In this document: piece by piece, positions 1 through 11,098 of the stretch
How positions within the stretch are numbered: the stretch's first letter is position 1
Layout: every line of letters starts with the position of its first letter
NCBI GenBank assembly: GCA_039090855.1
Contig: CM076995.1
Span: forward strand, 116,126,770 to 116,190,769
DNA length: 64,000 bases
Origin: Macrothele yani
Lineage: Eukaryota; Arthropoda; Arachnida; Araneae; Macrothelidae
Direction of reading: 5' to 3'
Notes under the pieces: generated by a model
The model's database searches: none
The model's input: the letters and a program-made list of their open reading frames with translations, nothing else
What the model was told of the DNA's origin: nothing
Program-made: the position numbers and the translations under genes

Positions 1-382
1 ATTTGACATAACACGCGCTATTTCCAATTATAAACTTGATCTTTATGTTTACTGCGTTAGACTTCCAAAGTGTGTCCTTCCACCCCTGCTGCCTGCGGGT
101 TTGTTTAGGTTTCAGACAACGGCTGCCCGTATGTCACTGCTCGCTATAAATAGTCCCAAGTTATTTCAACGGAAAGATTTTGAATAAGCTTCTTCAATCA
201 TTGTTTAGAATTTGACATAGTTCTCACGATGTACAATTTAAAATTTGATTTTGTTGTTTACTATGTTAGACTTCCAAAATGTCGCTTGTATCCTTCTGCT
301 GTTGTAGCCGGCGGGTTTGCTTACTTTTCATATTGCGGTTCTCTATGTGTTACTGCATGCTATGAATAGCTCCATTATCTAA
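1..382. repeat. Imperfect direct duplication, two ~175-bp units
   Basis: Two diverged copies of the same unit lie head to tail at about 1-172 and 210-382, offset by about 209 bp. Both start with a TTTGACATA block and share the stretches TTAGACTTCCAAA, GCGGGTTTG and TATGTNNNTACTGC in the same order. No open frame spans either unit. It may be part of a longer tandem or a transposon end cut by the window edge. I do not recognise the family. Confidence 0.6.
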
Positions 383-1807
383 AAACTAGCAGTTATACGA
401 TTTTTTAGAGACGAAATATGTTTAAATGAAACGTAAACTGACTACATTAAATGAAATGAGGGGGAAATGTGAATTTCTCACATTTCATTTCTTTTTTCAA
501 AGCTTAATATTGCTACTCCTCCATTCGCGCATTCTCACATTTCATCTTAAGGTTTTACCTATTTATTTTACGGTGATGAGATCTGGATCTTTCTGCACTC
601 TACAATGGGACTCAACTGAAAACCAAGAAACTCATATCAAACGTCATTGGAGCCACTATCATGACTTGCCATGCTGCAGGAGACCATGATCCAATCGTCT
701 CATTTGATTTTCTATTTTAGTTTAAACGCCTACAGTTTCCTGTTGTTCTCAGTTTTTCTATGAATATTAACAAGACACCGGTTCAGTTGTTAAATGTTGT
801 TGGATTCAATATGTAAATTTCATTCTTTCCCGATGGCCAACTCTATGCTATAGTTGCTCCCATTCTGGTAAAAATGAAAACCTCTTCGTTGGTTCCAAAT
901 AAAAGAACACTCAGCGTCGTTGACCCAGACACTCCTCAAGGATAAACTTACTTGTGTTTCGAATTAACTGCCGTATATTACGCTTATCACAGCATGATAA
1001 AAAAATGTAGATGATGTTTCAGATATTTAAAATTTTCTGTATTCGTAGTCAGTAAACTGTGCGGGCGCAAGTATAGATTTTGTTCGTTTTCTTGTTGTTG
1101 TTTTTTTATCCTTTACTTTTCATTACCGGAGCACTTTTCAGTTTTATGTTTCCATGCAATAAATCCTATTCAGGAAAACGCGGAAAACGCTGGTGGCCCA
1201 GATGCTGATTCATGTATTTGTTGTTAAACTCGGGCAACATCGGGTACCTCTGCTAGTAGTTTATATAATTCATTTTTAAATATAACAATAGCAACAAAAA
1301 ACGATTTTTCATAGCTGCTTCGGTGACGTCATCTCCAAAGCATTCTGACATCCCGACAGAGCCCGTTAGGTCACATGATCAAACTTGTTTGAATAACTCC
1401 TCAGAAACAGGAAGGCGTTACTTCATGATAATTAGTTCTTTTATAGCTCGTAAACACGTTTGAGAAACAAACAGATGGATTTATAGATAAGTAAACGACG
1501 TATTTTCTTTTACTTCTTTTGTAGCAATACCAACATTATCATTTGGTAACAATTTGCATATTGTAATTAGAATTTGTGGAGTAAGATGCTTATCTCAGTT
1601 TACATCAGTCATATATTACTAAAAATCAAAATCGGTATGTTTACACACACTTTTACAGTAGCGTATGTTGAATGTACCGTTTTAGAGTATAAAGAAATTC
1701 TGTAATACATCGGTTATAATTTTATGCTGAATTCAATACAACAAACAATTTTCAGAATCATTGAAAAATGAAACATTCATTGAGAGAAACATGAAGGAGA
1801 ACAAGAA
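383..1807. other. AT-rich spacer, nothing recognised
   Basis: No long open frame, transposon end or RNA gene is visible. The 87-codon frame at 426-689 has no recognisable motif and no supporting context, so I do not call it a gene. Confidence 0.5.
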
Positions 1808-1998
1808 GTCGCCTCGGTAGCAGAGTGGTACGTAGCGCTGACTACCAGTCGTTTGCCCGAGATGGGTCCGAGCCCCAATCACGGATGGGGCATGGATGGT
1901 ACCTTCTTACGATACTGACTCATTCCCTTCCCAGGAACCATTGGCCCCAAATTAAGGACGGACGAGCACTTATAAATCTCAATTAGTTGCTTACCCCC
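1808..1998 (+). repeat. tRNA-derived SINE, old copy
   Basis: The head carries an A-box-like GTAGCAGAGTGGTA and a diverged B box. The body follows the shared order of this family: GGGGCATGGATGGT, then CTTCCCAGGAACCA, then AAATTAAGGACGG, then ATTAGTTGCTTAC. The A tail is lost and no target duplication is obvious, so this is an old copy. Confidence 0.75.
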
Positions 1999-2412
1999 CT
2001 CCAATCTTTTGCACGTAATATATTCAAATTTGCTCACAGGAATGACAACTGAATAACAAACGCGGCACTATCTACAAAATATTCAACAGTTTACCATTGG
2101 ACAACGATTAATAACATATTTGTATTTATTCGCTTTCTTATTTTAAAGAAAATCAGTGTAAAAGCGCCATTTTTTGTTGTTGTTTTTAGTGGAGTATGCC
2201 CTGAGACTTACCTACACCTATACCTCAGTTGCCGCTAATGGTGATGATGTGCGTATCATACCACACGAATAGCACATATTTACCAAAAATGCAGCTGTTA
2301 AGTAGGTTGTTGAATTAATTTCATTTCATTCTGTTTTATACTTGTCGTATTAACTGGTTGTGGCTAGTTTCATAACAAAATAATAATGCTTAATTTCTGT
2401 TAGACGTCTGGG

Positions 2413-2629
2413 TCTACCGTCCTGGTGGTCGAGTGGTAAGAAATGCTGAATTCTATTCATTTGACGGAGATGGATCCGGGCTCGAATCCCAGTGGGGCCA
2501 CGGGCGGTGTCCCTGCTTTACGATAATGGCCCTTCCGTGGAGCCAGTGCCATAAAACTGGGGATCGACGACTGCTTCCAGCCCATTGAGTTTCTCAGTGT
2601 GATCGTTAAACCACTAAACAAAAAAAAAT
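2413..2629 (+). repeat. tRNA-derived SINE
   Basis: Contains an A-box region (TGGTCGAGTGGTAAG), a B box (GGCTCGAATCCC), the family body (GGAGCCAGTGCCATAAAACT, CCCATTGAGTT, GATCGTTAAAC) and a short A tail. The GTCGAGTGG head looks more like a class II tRNA (Leu/Ser) than the younger copies do. Confidence 0.85.
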
Positions 2630-3080
2630 ATCTCTGTAAAATGTCATAATGAAATCGTGTAGTTTAATTTTATCTGACATCCCTGTAAAATGTCATAATT
2701 TGTTGAATACAACTGTAAAACGTCGCTTTTCCGGCATTACAAAACTACACTGCTGATACTGCTACACTGTAAAAAAATTCTGAAATTTAGGAACCATTTT
2801 CCGTGTTTCCTTTTGTGAATTAACGAGGCATATTTCTAACACATTCTTTTCCGTGAAATGACAGGAAAAACCCTGAATTTCATGGATTTTTCGTACACCA
2901 GAATTTGAATTTTCAGAAACCTTTCCGTAACTCCTTTTGAATATTAACGGTAAATTGCCTTTTTAAGAGGTATTAACGGAAAATTCTGAATTGTCAGAAA
3001 CCTTTTGGCAGTTATTTTCGTATATTAACGGGAAAATTCTTTTCTGACTTTTTCCGTATCGATATGACGTAAAATTTTCG
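2630..3080. repeat. Short dispersed internal repeats
   Basis: CTGTAAAATGTCATAAT occurs at about 2634 and 2683, with a third partial copy near 2713. Farther on, the block TATTAACGG..AAATT and TCAGAAACCTTT recur at about 2910, 2980 and 3010. No coding content is seen. A related A/G-rich motif set, in the opposite sense, appears weakly at 5040-5240. I cannot assign it to an element. Confidence 0.4.
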
Positions 3081-3334
3081 GTAACAAGAGCAATTCGAGC
3101 GAATACTTAAAGTCTGATTAACTCTTAAATTTCAATCGTCAGTCGAAGATTCTGATTCTGAAGTTCTGTAGCGAGATCGGATATTGTGGGTAGCATATCG
3201 CATGAAATTTCAGTTAGTGGCGCCGTATATTCCTTACCTTCTCTCACATTTTGTGCACCAGACCAGCTATTGTATAGTGTATTACCGTAAGAAGTAAGAA
3301 ACTGGGTACTTACACTATTTTACAGGTGATTGTA

Positions 3335-4555
3335 CACTGAAGAGCAATTGAATTATAGGTACCTGTCTAGTATCGTGTAGCACTACCTTTCGCCCTGATG
3401 ACGGCGGCGATTCGTCTCGGCATGGACTCGACAAGACACCGGAAGCGTTGGGAAGCCATACGGATCCACGACCCCTGAACAAGCTCCCACAGTTCGTGAA
3501 GATTTGATGGAGGGAGGTCAGAGCCTCGAACATTTCTCTCGATGGCATCCCATATGTGCTCGATGGGATTGAGGTCAGGTGGCCGAGCTGGCCAAGGAAG
3601 TGAGGTCACGTCGTTGGAGTGTTCATCCAACCATTCGGATACAATTTGGGAGCGATGGCACAGTGCATTGTCTTGTTGCAGGATGAGGTCCCCAGTGGGA
3701 TGTTGAAGACGCACAAACGGGAGCAAATGGTCGTCCCGGATATCCCGGTAACGTTGACCTGTAAGGGACGATGTCACACGTACCAGGTATCCCATTTCAG
3801 TCCACGTAAACAGTCCCCAGACGAGAATGCACACCCCCACCAGCTTGAAGAGTACCCTGCTGGCAAGAAGGATCCATCGCTTCACGTGGTTTGCGCCGTA
3901 CTCGTACCCTGCCATCGGCATGTACCAACGTGAATCTCGACTCATCAGTCCAGGCAACATTTTTCCACATGTCTAGGGTCCAGTGGCGATGTTCCCGCGC
4001 CCATGCTAATCTTTGCACCCTGTGAAGTGCAGTCAGCAGCGGTACCCTCGTGGGACGATGGCTTCTGTACCCCATAGCGAGGAGATGGTTCTGGATGGTG
4101 TGGCTGCTTACACGTTTTTGTGCACCAGCGTTAAATTGCCGAGTGATTTCTTGCACTGTGGCCCGTCTATTCGCTGTTACAATGCGAGCTAACCGACGAT
4201 GACCTCGTTCATCCACACGCTGTTGTCCATGACAGTTAACCCTTGCAAGGATGGTTTTACCGGATTCGATGTACTCACGGTGCACCCGTGACACAGTGGC
4301 TCGTGAAAATCCCAGTGCCTGCACGACTTTCGAGATGGAGTGACCCATTCGTCGGGCCCCGACAATTTGCCCACGATCAAATGCGCTGAGATCCTTCGTC
4401 TTACCCATACTGCATCCGACTCTTACTGATTCCCGTCGCATCACTCCTTATATTGTCGGATCGCTGCATACGTCATGTCGTTTCCGTTTACAGGGCCGCC
4501 CACAGCGTCACATTTGCATAACGCCAGCTGTCTCTAATTGAATTGCTCTTCAGTG
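3335..4555 (-). mobile_element. Tc1-like DNA transposon, 1221 bp, inactive
   Basis: Terminal inverted repeats CACTGAAGAGCAATT(G/C)AATTA face each other at both ends and are bounded by TA at 3333-3334 and 4556-4557, the target duplication expected for Tc1/mariner. The single gene is a frameshifted transposase on the minus strand. The element stands alone in AT-rich spacer with no nested insertion. Confidence 0.93.
3367..4408 (-). pseudogene. Tc1-like transposase, one frameshift
   Basis: A Tc1-family transposase acts in the nucleus, binding the terminal repeats and cutting and joining DNA with a DDE RNase-H-like domain. I start at the Met of MGKTKDLSAFDRGQIV, which begins the N-terminal helix-turn-helix. 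A second HTH follows (RRLARIVTANRRATVQEI). The first catalytic Asp is in WTDESRF, the second in LQQDNALCH and the Glu in PDLNPIEHIW. I count 36 residues between the second Asp and the Glu, not the usual 34. Near 3830 the frame shifts once, between AGGG and LVWGLF, so the protein is split into two overlapping frames (3797-4408 and 3367-3960). The end MPRRI.AVI.AKG is typical of the family. Confidence 0.92.
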
Positions 4556-6097
4556 TATGATGTGTATGTTTCTGTCTGTGGCCCCTTAAGACGAAAAGCT
4601 ATTATAGTTAACAAAAATAAATTTTACATTTAGAGGTTTTGTGAAAAAATATTATAAAGCAGCACCTTTCACCTTTTCTTAAAAAAAAATTTGAAAATCA
4701 GGATGAGTTTAAAAAGACCTCAAGTTCCAAAGTATTATGTTTCTTCGATAACTCAAGATGAAAAAATACGTAGTTAATAATAAGTCCTCCTATACAGTAG
4801 AAAAAATAAAATTATTATAAACCTATTCAGAAAAATAATAAGGTTCAATAGAAAATAAAATGACTATTTCACCCGAATTAATAGCAAAAAAACATTTCGC
4901 AATACACGACTGAGTGCAACATGATATGTACTTCAAACTGCTCTATATAGCTTTCTGGCTCAACTGGTAGCATTGGCGTCTTCGGCATAAAACGAAGCCG
5001 AGCTAGTATGGTTCGATTCCCACCAGTAGAACGGTTCTGAAATTGGCGGTTTTGCGAGATTCCTATATAAATACGGGAAACCCCAAAACGGAATTACTGA
5101 CTACGGGAGATCTGCCAAAATACAGAAGTTAGAAGAAACGGGAACTTTTAGAAACGGAAATTTCATTAAAGGCAGACAACTACCGGCAAATTTGCTACAC
5201 ATTATTTTCAGTTATTATTCGTGAATTCACACTACTTATAATTCACGGTGTACGAGTACGTCGGCTTAGAAGATTGTTACCACGAAAACAGATCCAAAAA
5301 AAGAACTGTTTCTTTCAAGTAGAAATCACGGTACGGTTTTTTTTATTTCGTTTTTCCTGTATTTTCTTCTTTTTTTTATAAGCAAATAAATAAAGAATGA
5401 AGACTATGTTCTCTGCCTAAAACAATAACCGACATTAACGTCCACTATTCATTCACCCGATTACAGATTATTTCCAATTTAACACTCGTAAATAAGTTCG
5501 GGGATATGTGTTACCAGGTGAATCATTGAGATGAAGTCAACCGCAGGATTTAATTTTTACGGAAGTAAATAACAAGAGCACATTAAAATCATGCTACCCG
5601 GATCGATGCATCAATGCGTTCATCTTTTTTTCTATTGTTTTTTAATTTATTTTACGGGCACCTGGCTCGATCTGACATTAACAGCGACACTAAATTAAGA
5701 TATTTCTCGAAACATATCCGTTGCCTTGCAGTGTAAATGGTGATCATTCTTAAGTATTTAAATAAAATTAATTTCGATACGGGATTCCGTTCTGCTCCGA
5801 TGAACTATTGTGAATGTGCATATTTATTAAGAATCTTAAGTTTTTTGTTTATTTCTTTCTACCTACATTTTTTTTTTTTTTTTTTTTTTTTTAACGTAAC
5901 CCACCGTTTATCTGTTAGTTAGCATGTTGTGCGCGCCCAAAGCTATGCTGAGGTCTGGAATTTGTATCCCGAAGCTGACAGCTGCTGACTTCTCTTCTTC
6001 ACGGTTGATGATGTAAGGCGGATTTAAAATTCACGGTGGAGGTGATCCATAAACCAAAATAGATATTGAAAAATTTATTTTACAGCGTGAAAAAAAA
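4556..6097. other. AT-rich spacer
   Basis: Apart from the tRNA-like segment at 4945-5032 I see no gene. A 21-base T run lies at 5872-5892. The 61-codon frame at 5737-5922 reads through that T run and is not credible. Confidence 0.5.
4945..5032 (+). other. tRNA-like sequence (pseudogene or SINE head)
   Basis: A pol III-type A box (TGGCTCAACTGGTAGCA) and B box (GGTTCGATTCCC) are correctly ordered and about 50 bp apart. D-arm and T-arm sequences are plausible, but the acceptor stem pairs only partly (CTTTCTGG with CCAGTAGAA) and the anticodon region is too long. It differs from the main SINE family and lacks its body, so it is either a tRNA pseudogene or the head of a second, unrelated SINE. 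Confidence 0.45.
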
Positions 6098-6247
6098 ATG
6101 AATTCTCACCATTGCTATATTTGCGGCGTAAGAGTACAACATTTAAGCCAACTTCCCTGTTCCGTTTGTGGAAAAGTACAATCAAAGTTAAAAAAAGATT
6201 ACATAAACGCCTCCGCGAAAAAAAAAAAAGTTTGTAGAACTGGATAA
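6098..6247 (+). CDS. Short ORF with CxxC..CxxC zinc-ribbon-like pattern
   Basis: A 49-codon frame begins MNSHHCYICGVRV and continues with PCSVCGKVQSK, so two Cys-x-x-Cys pairs are separated by 15 residues, followed by a lysine-rich tail and TAA at 6245-6247. This pattern could bind one zinc ion as a small ribbon. An acceptor-like TTTATTTTACAG lies just upstream (about 6074-6085), so it could be an internal or first coding exon. There is no transposon signature in it. It is short, and Lys codons in A runs can arise by chance, so it may be spurious. Confidence 0.25.
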   Translation: MNSHHCYICGVRVQHLSQLPCSVCGKVQSKLKKDYINASAKKKKVCRTG

Positions 6248-6379
6248 TCCTGACATTCTAAGGTATACCCTAATATAACTTTCCTTTTTGAGTTTCTGTC
6301 TCTGTAAATTTGGTTCATTCTCCTTTAGCATTTTTCACACTTAACGTTTACATTTTATCTCTCGCCCGAATATCTTTTG

Positions 6380-8248
6380 CAGGACCGGATTAAGGGGAGG
6401 TCTATAGGGGCTATAACCTTGGGGTGCACCATGCCTGGATAAATAATAGACAGTTAGGTTGAGAGAGAGAGGTTCGTAAAATAGTTTTTTTTTTTTTTTT
6501 TTTTGCCTAGTATGATCTACTTGGTCAGAAACAGAGGCTGGAAAACGAACAGTGATTCACCAAGGGTAAAGGTTTTATGTCGCTGTGTAAAGCGGGGTGC
6601 AAGAGAGTTTCAGCTTTTTCCCTACCATCCACCCACTGCTTCCAGTTTGCACTTGGAACCGTTAATGGTCGAAGTGTCTATATATTTTGCATAACAAAAC
6701 AGATGCACTAAGAAAAGTATACAATTTTAAATCATTATGAAAACCAAAACAAAATCTAGGAATCTTAAGCTTTTAACCCACGTTCTTATGAGAGCAATTA
6801 CAAATATTGTGACTTGCTGTTTTTTTCACCGCACTACAGGAATGTATTACATCACAAGAGAAAACGGAATCAATCAACTATGTATTTCACCCTCATTGTT
6901 TACGATGGTGTCCCAACGTCTGGATAGGTCTGCAATGCCATTCTTGAAAAAACGTGCAGGTTTTGCTGTGAAGAAATCATCAAGCAAATTCTGGAGATCA
7001 ACATCATTGTTGAACTTTCTGTCATGGAGTGCACTCGACAGAGATCGGAACAGGTGATAGTCTAAAGGGGCAACAACTGGGGGAATGTGGAAGTGTCTCC
7101 CATTTTATGTCCTGAATGGCCATTTTGGTCATGTTTACACTGTGAGGGCGTGCGTTACAATGTTGCAGAAGGACACCATGGCGCCAATGTGGCTCTTTCT
7201 GCTGAACTGCTCCCTCCACACAGCAGAGTTTCTCACAATAAAGTGCAGCGTTGATGGTCCGATTCCTCGGCAGCATTTTCCAGTGAATAATGCCTTCTAT
7301 GTCCCACCAGACACACAACATGATCTTCGCAGGATGAAAGTCATGTTTTGGACATGGTGTGGGCGTCTTGTTTGGGCTTAACCATTCCTTCCGATGCCTC
7401 GATGCCTGAAATTCACGTACAGGCACCACTTTTCATCTCCAGTAATATATACGTTACAAAAAGGGTTTGTGTTGCTGAGAACATTCGCGATAACGGTAGA
7501 GCAAGGACCACGTATGGCAACACGCTGATTCTTATTTTCCTCGGTGAGAGTGTGAGGCACCCAAGACCCCATTTTCTGGACCTTTCCATACGTTCCAGGT
7601 ATCGCACCACTATGAGCTGATCACAGTCCATCTCAGTGGCCGATTCGCATGTGGTTTGACGCGGGATGCAATGCGATGAGATGGTTCAAACGATCTTCAT
7701 CAAAGTGAGATGGACGACCTGAGTGTGTAGAGTCGTTGAGGTCAAAATTGCCACCTTGGAACCACTCAAGCCATTTGCGGGATGTCCCCGGAGCCATAGC
7801 ATCCTCCCCATACACAGCACAAATTTGTCGAGTACCCTCGACGGCTGTGGATCCCTTGTTAAACTCGTAGAGGAGCAGATGTCGGAAATGTTCATTCCTC
7901 TCTACTTGACACTCCATACTTCCTGATCTAAAAACGAAAAAACCATTAGACACAATCACACAACGCAATGTGATTTAGACACGATATTACTTGCTACATT
8001 TTGATTTAAAACTGACCATCTGCACCGTCACTACTGACCTAGGAAACAATCGTGAAATAAAACGGCATAAACTTATGCTTCAACCCAATATTAATTATGA
8101 CAAACACATTGTTACAGCTTCGTGTTTTAACGAACTTCATAATGATTCCCAGTCATAAGTTCTTTGGAGGCCCACTCAATTGCCTTAGCCTAGCGGCCCA
8201 CTCAAAAGTCTTAGTCTTAAGGCCCGGTAAGGCCTTGATCCGGCCCTG
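6380..8248. mobile_element. Non-autonomous hAT-like element carrying a mariner
   Basis: The left end CAGGACCGGATTAAGG and the right end, read on the minus strand, CAGGGCCGGATCAAGG match at 14 of 16 positions. The 8 bp outside each end, ATCTTTTG (6372-6379) and TTTTTTTG (8249-8256), match at 6 of 8, as expected for an old hAT 8-bp target duplication. No hAT transposase is present. Most of the interior is a mariner (transposase 6874-7917), so the shell itself is a short hAT relative that was later invaded. Family assignment rests on end sequence and duplication length only. Confidence 0.7.
6874..7917 (-). pseudogene. mariner transposase, decayed
   Basis: About 348 codons from the Met of MECQVERNEHFRHLLLYEF to the TGA after VNNEGEIHS, the usual mariner length (about 345). 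The N-terminal mariner HTH (EFNKGSTAVEGTRQICAVYG, WFQGGNFDLNDSTHSGRPS) is followed by the first catalytic Asp in TGDEKW and the mariner DYHLF block in another frame near 7060. The second catalytic position reads QHCNARPH, where the family has Asp before NARPH, so the active site is broken. Internal stops near 7640 and 7395 and at least two frameshifts also block translation. The inverted repeats of this mariner could not be fixed; it lies wholly inside the hAT-like shell at 6380-8248. Confidence 0.88.
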
Positions 8249-8312
8249 TTTTTTTGGCAACAACAAGTATTGAGGTCAGAGGTATGTGACGTATGCAAAA
8301 AGATGATTGTTT

Positions 8313-8413
8313 TGTTTTTGATTCGGGGTTTAACGACCACTATAACGTAACACCGTTACACCACCGTGGACAACTGAATGAGCTATAAACGGTCGCCCAT
8401 CCCTAATTTGGAG
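8313..8413 (-). repeat. SINE, 3' part only
   Basis: In the minus orientation the 3' body of the tRNA SINE is recognisable: GGGGTTTAACGACCACTAT, GACAACTGAATGAGCTATAA, CGGTCGCCCATCCCTAATTT. A 14-bp insertion breaks the block after CACTATAAC, and the tRNA head is missing. It directly abuts the LINE relic at 8430. Confidence 0.7.
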
Positions 8414-8429
8414 CGGTTTCACGGCTGGT

Positions 8430-9582
8430 AAATCATGTATAGATCATATACATTACAGAGACAGATCTTGGAAAAACAAAGAGAGAAATTGATCGGTATG
8501 GAATTAATATTCATTGACTTGCAAAAGGCTTACGATAGTGTTCCTCGAAAACTACTTTGGAAGGCTTTGAGGATAGCAAATATTGGTGAAGAAATAATCA
8601 GTGGTATTCAAGAGATATATAGTGACAATAAATGCATTATCAAGTGTGGACAACAACTATCAGAGGTTTTTGTGAGTAGTAAAAGTCTCTTACAGGGATG
8701 CTGCATGTCCCCTACATTATATAAGATCTATATTGAGGTTTGTCTCAGAGAAGGATCAGGGAAGTACAGAAATTTAGGATTACGGATGCAGAATGATTTC
8801 GTGTAGCATATGCTGTTTGCGGATGATCAAGTCATCTTGACAGAAAATAAGGGTGACGTAGTTTATATGTTCCGTGAACTGATCTCTGAATATGACCGTT
8901 GGGGACTTAAAATTAACGAAAATAAAACTGAGTACTTTTCCTATGATCCCAAAGACTTCATTGAAATATCTGATAATATTATGTTGAGAACATTTGAGGA
9001 ATTTAAATACCTCGGAGATGGTACATGTCACCAGGACACTGATCAGAAATTGCGGAGGGCAGGAAAGCTATTTCTGTTTTGAATCCTGTTCTTTGGAGGA
9101 GCAATGTTTTTCCAAGAGTAAAAAGGCAAATTTTTTCTGCGATTGTACAGAGCATCATTTTATATGGTGCTGGGAAGTGAACATTGAATAAATGACATCA
9201 ACAATGATTATTGGCTACAGAGATGGACTTTTGGGGGCGTTCTGCAAGAAAATCCATTGTGTAATACAAAAATTCGAGATATTATGGGTGTTTAAAGTAG
9301 ACATTCTTCAAACTATTGAGATGCGGAGATCGCAATGGTTCGGCCATGTAAGGAGAATGCCATCAGAAAGACTTCCTAAAATTCTGATGGAGTGGGAGGC
9401 TCCAGGAAAGAGGGGAAGAGTAAGACCAAGGAGTAAGTGGATGAAAGAGATTAAAGCAAGTTTAAAAAATAATGGACTAGATGAAGTGATGGCCTTGGAT
9501 AGAGAGAAGTGGAGAAAGACTCTGGCTGAACTATATGGTCGAGGAAATCCACTTGGTAGTGAAATTTCTGATGATGATGGAA
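8430..9582 (+). pseudogene. LINE reverse transcriptase relic (RTE/I-like), 5' truncated
   Basis: Three successive frames encode parts of a non-LTR reverse transcriptase. They are fingers/palm with the first catalytic Asp in LIFIDLQKAYDSVPRKLLW (from about 8510), the catalytic box in MLFADDQVILTE (8810-8845), and thumb text WGLKINENKTEYFSYDPK. A C-terminal MRRSQWFGHVRRMPSERLP block (about 9320-9376), typical of LINE copies in arthropod genomes, follows. Stops at 8804, 9080 and 9189 and several frameshifts separate them. The 3' end runs through a GATGATGATG stretch at about 9570, like the (GAT)n ends of the RTE copies here, and straight into a SINE fragment. Endonuclease and 5' half are absent. 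Exact clade is uncertain. Confidence 0.8.
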
Positions 9583-9666
9583 GAGAGAGAGAGCCAGTAC
9601 TGTAAAACAAACACAGCATCCATGCCCCACCGGGATTCGAACCCGGACTCATCTCAGACGAATGGG
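9583..9666 (-). repeat. SINE fragment, head portion
   Basis: GAGAGAGCCAGTACTGTAAA, ACACAGCATCCATGCCCCAC and GGGATTCGAACCCGG (B box, antisense) match the SINE family in minus orientation. The 3' body beyond GAGAGCCAGT is absent, so the copy is a fragment fused to the LINE relic's end. The open frame ending at 9605 runs from LINE into SINE and is not a gene boundary. Confidence 0.75.
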
Positions 9667-10897
9667 TGAAAATATGAGATAAGAAGTTTTTTTTTCAATG
9701 TATGTTCTCTGGCTGACGTGATTGCGAGCTGCGAAGTTGATCTACTGTTTTACGTTAAATGTTTTTAAGATAATAGTTCGATGTTTTGAGTCTCTCATTG
9801 AGAAATTCGAGTTTATCAGAAGTCGACTGTATGATAACAGCATTTAATCTGTCAGAAAGTTTGATATATTTGAAGAGTGTGTCACACTACGGTACTAACT
9901 AGTGCCTAAGGGCCTAAATAAAAGCTTGAAGTTTGAGTAAGTACTGACTTATTATCTGTTCTTTTAGTCAATCTGTGCTTAATTAAGAACTTTAAATGTT
10001 AAGCTATTCTAGGTTGTCAATTATTAATCAAGCTTCACTTAATGTTGGTATTCTGGGTAATCTGACTTGGCACATATAGTTACACTATTAAAATCAAGAG
10101 CATTACAACATTCAATCAGGCACGCTATTTAGAATTTGTACATGATTTCCACTGTATTAAATCATCTTCCTCAAAACTGCTACACTGATTTTAAAGTTTA
10201 TGCTCATGTTTTTGTCACGTGATCAACGGTGAACATTTACGCAGATTGAGTGTATCTCTTGGATTAAATTCCAGGTCTTTTCTTCTAAAATGAACCTTCT
10301 GATACGTTCATTTTGTGTGTCACGTTGAATTTCTCATTTCTTCATTTCTCAAAGATGAGAAATAATTAACCGTAGGATTGGTACTTCCTTTTACACTTTG
10401 ATAGAATCATTCGTTCTTCTCTTCACTGATGGAAACAATATCTTTCAAAAAAAGAGAAAAATGTAAAAGTACAAAAAAGTGGCTCTTTCAGTTAAAAAAT
10501 CTTCCGAACTTATATTTCGAACGATGCTTTCATAACTGCCATTGTTCCTGTTTCTAAGGAGTTATAAACAGCAGTCCTCGAGCCGTCTATGCTTCTTTTT
10601 CAGCAGCTGTCATTGCTCTTTCCAACTGCTTGTGTGATGTTAGCGTTTTATTCAGAACTGTCGTCGGGGATCCTATTCAATTGACATCCTGCCCCCCCCC
10701 CCCTTCTCTATATGAAAGCACAGACGTCAGCAAAAACCCCGTATGGAAGGCCAAGGGCAGAAGAAAATAAAAAAATTGAAGGATCTTACGAGACAAAAAA
10801 ATCTTTAAAACAATAATAAAAAGTAGTAATGATAGCAATACAAGAAAATTAAAGGCAATCAAACGGTTGAACAAAATAACATATGTGAAGCTTATGT
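9667..10897. other. Spacer, nothing recognised
   Basis: AT-rich, no open frame with homology that I can see. A C homopolymer (13 C) lies at 10691-10703. The 107-codon minus-strand frame at 10677-11000 overlaps the following SINE head and is a shadow. Confidence 0.5.
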
Positions 10898-10990
10898 TGC
10901 CTTCCCGGTGGCGCAGCGGTCTAAACGCTGGCTTGTGATCATTCGTCTGAGAAGCGTCCGGGTTCGAATCCCAGCAAAAGCGCCGACTAT
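10898..10990 (+). repeat. SINE head with a different body
   Basis: TTCCCGGTGGCGCAGCGGTC (A box), CATTCGTCTGAGAAG and GGGTTCGAATCCCAGC (B box) match the tRNA-like head of the SINE family. Beyond the B box, however, the sequence reads GCGCCGACTATAGGAAGGC and never returns to the GGCATGGATGTTG body. This is either a truncated copy joined to unrelated DNA or a related SINE subfamily with another body (to about 11090). Confidence 0.65.
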
Positions 10991-11098
10991 AGGAAGGCAA
11001 GGTGAATCTTGCCCCCTAATAATTTTACTAAAGGGGAAGTGCCCACCCTTTAACCTCAAAGTGGACCAGACCAAGCTCCACCTTATGAGGCCAAAGCG

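Noticed and set aside
426..689. 87-codon frame
   Set aside because: Phe/His/Leu-rich, no motif, AT-rich spacer, no element context.
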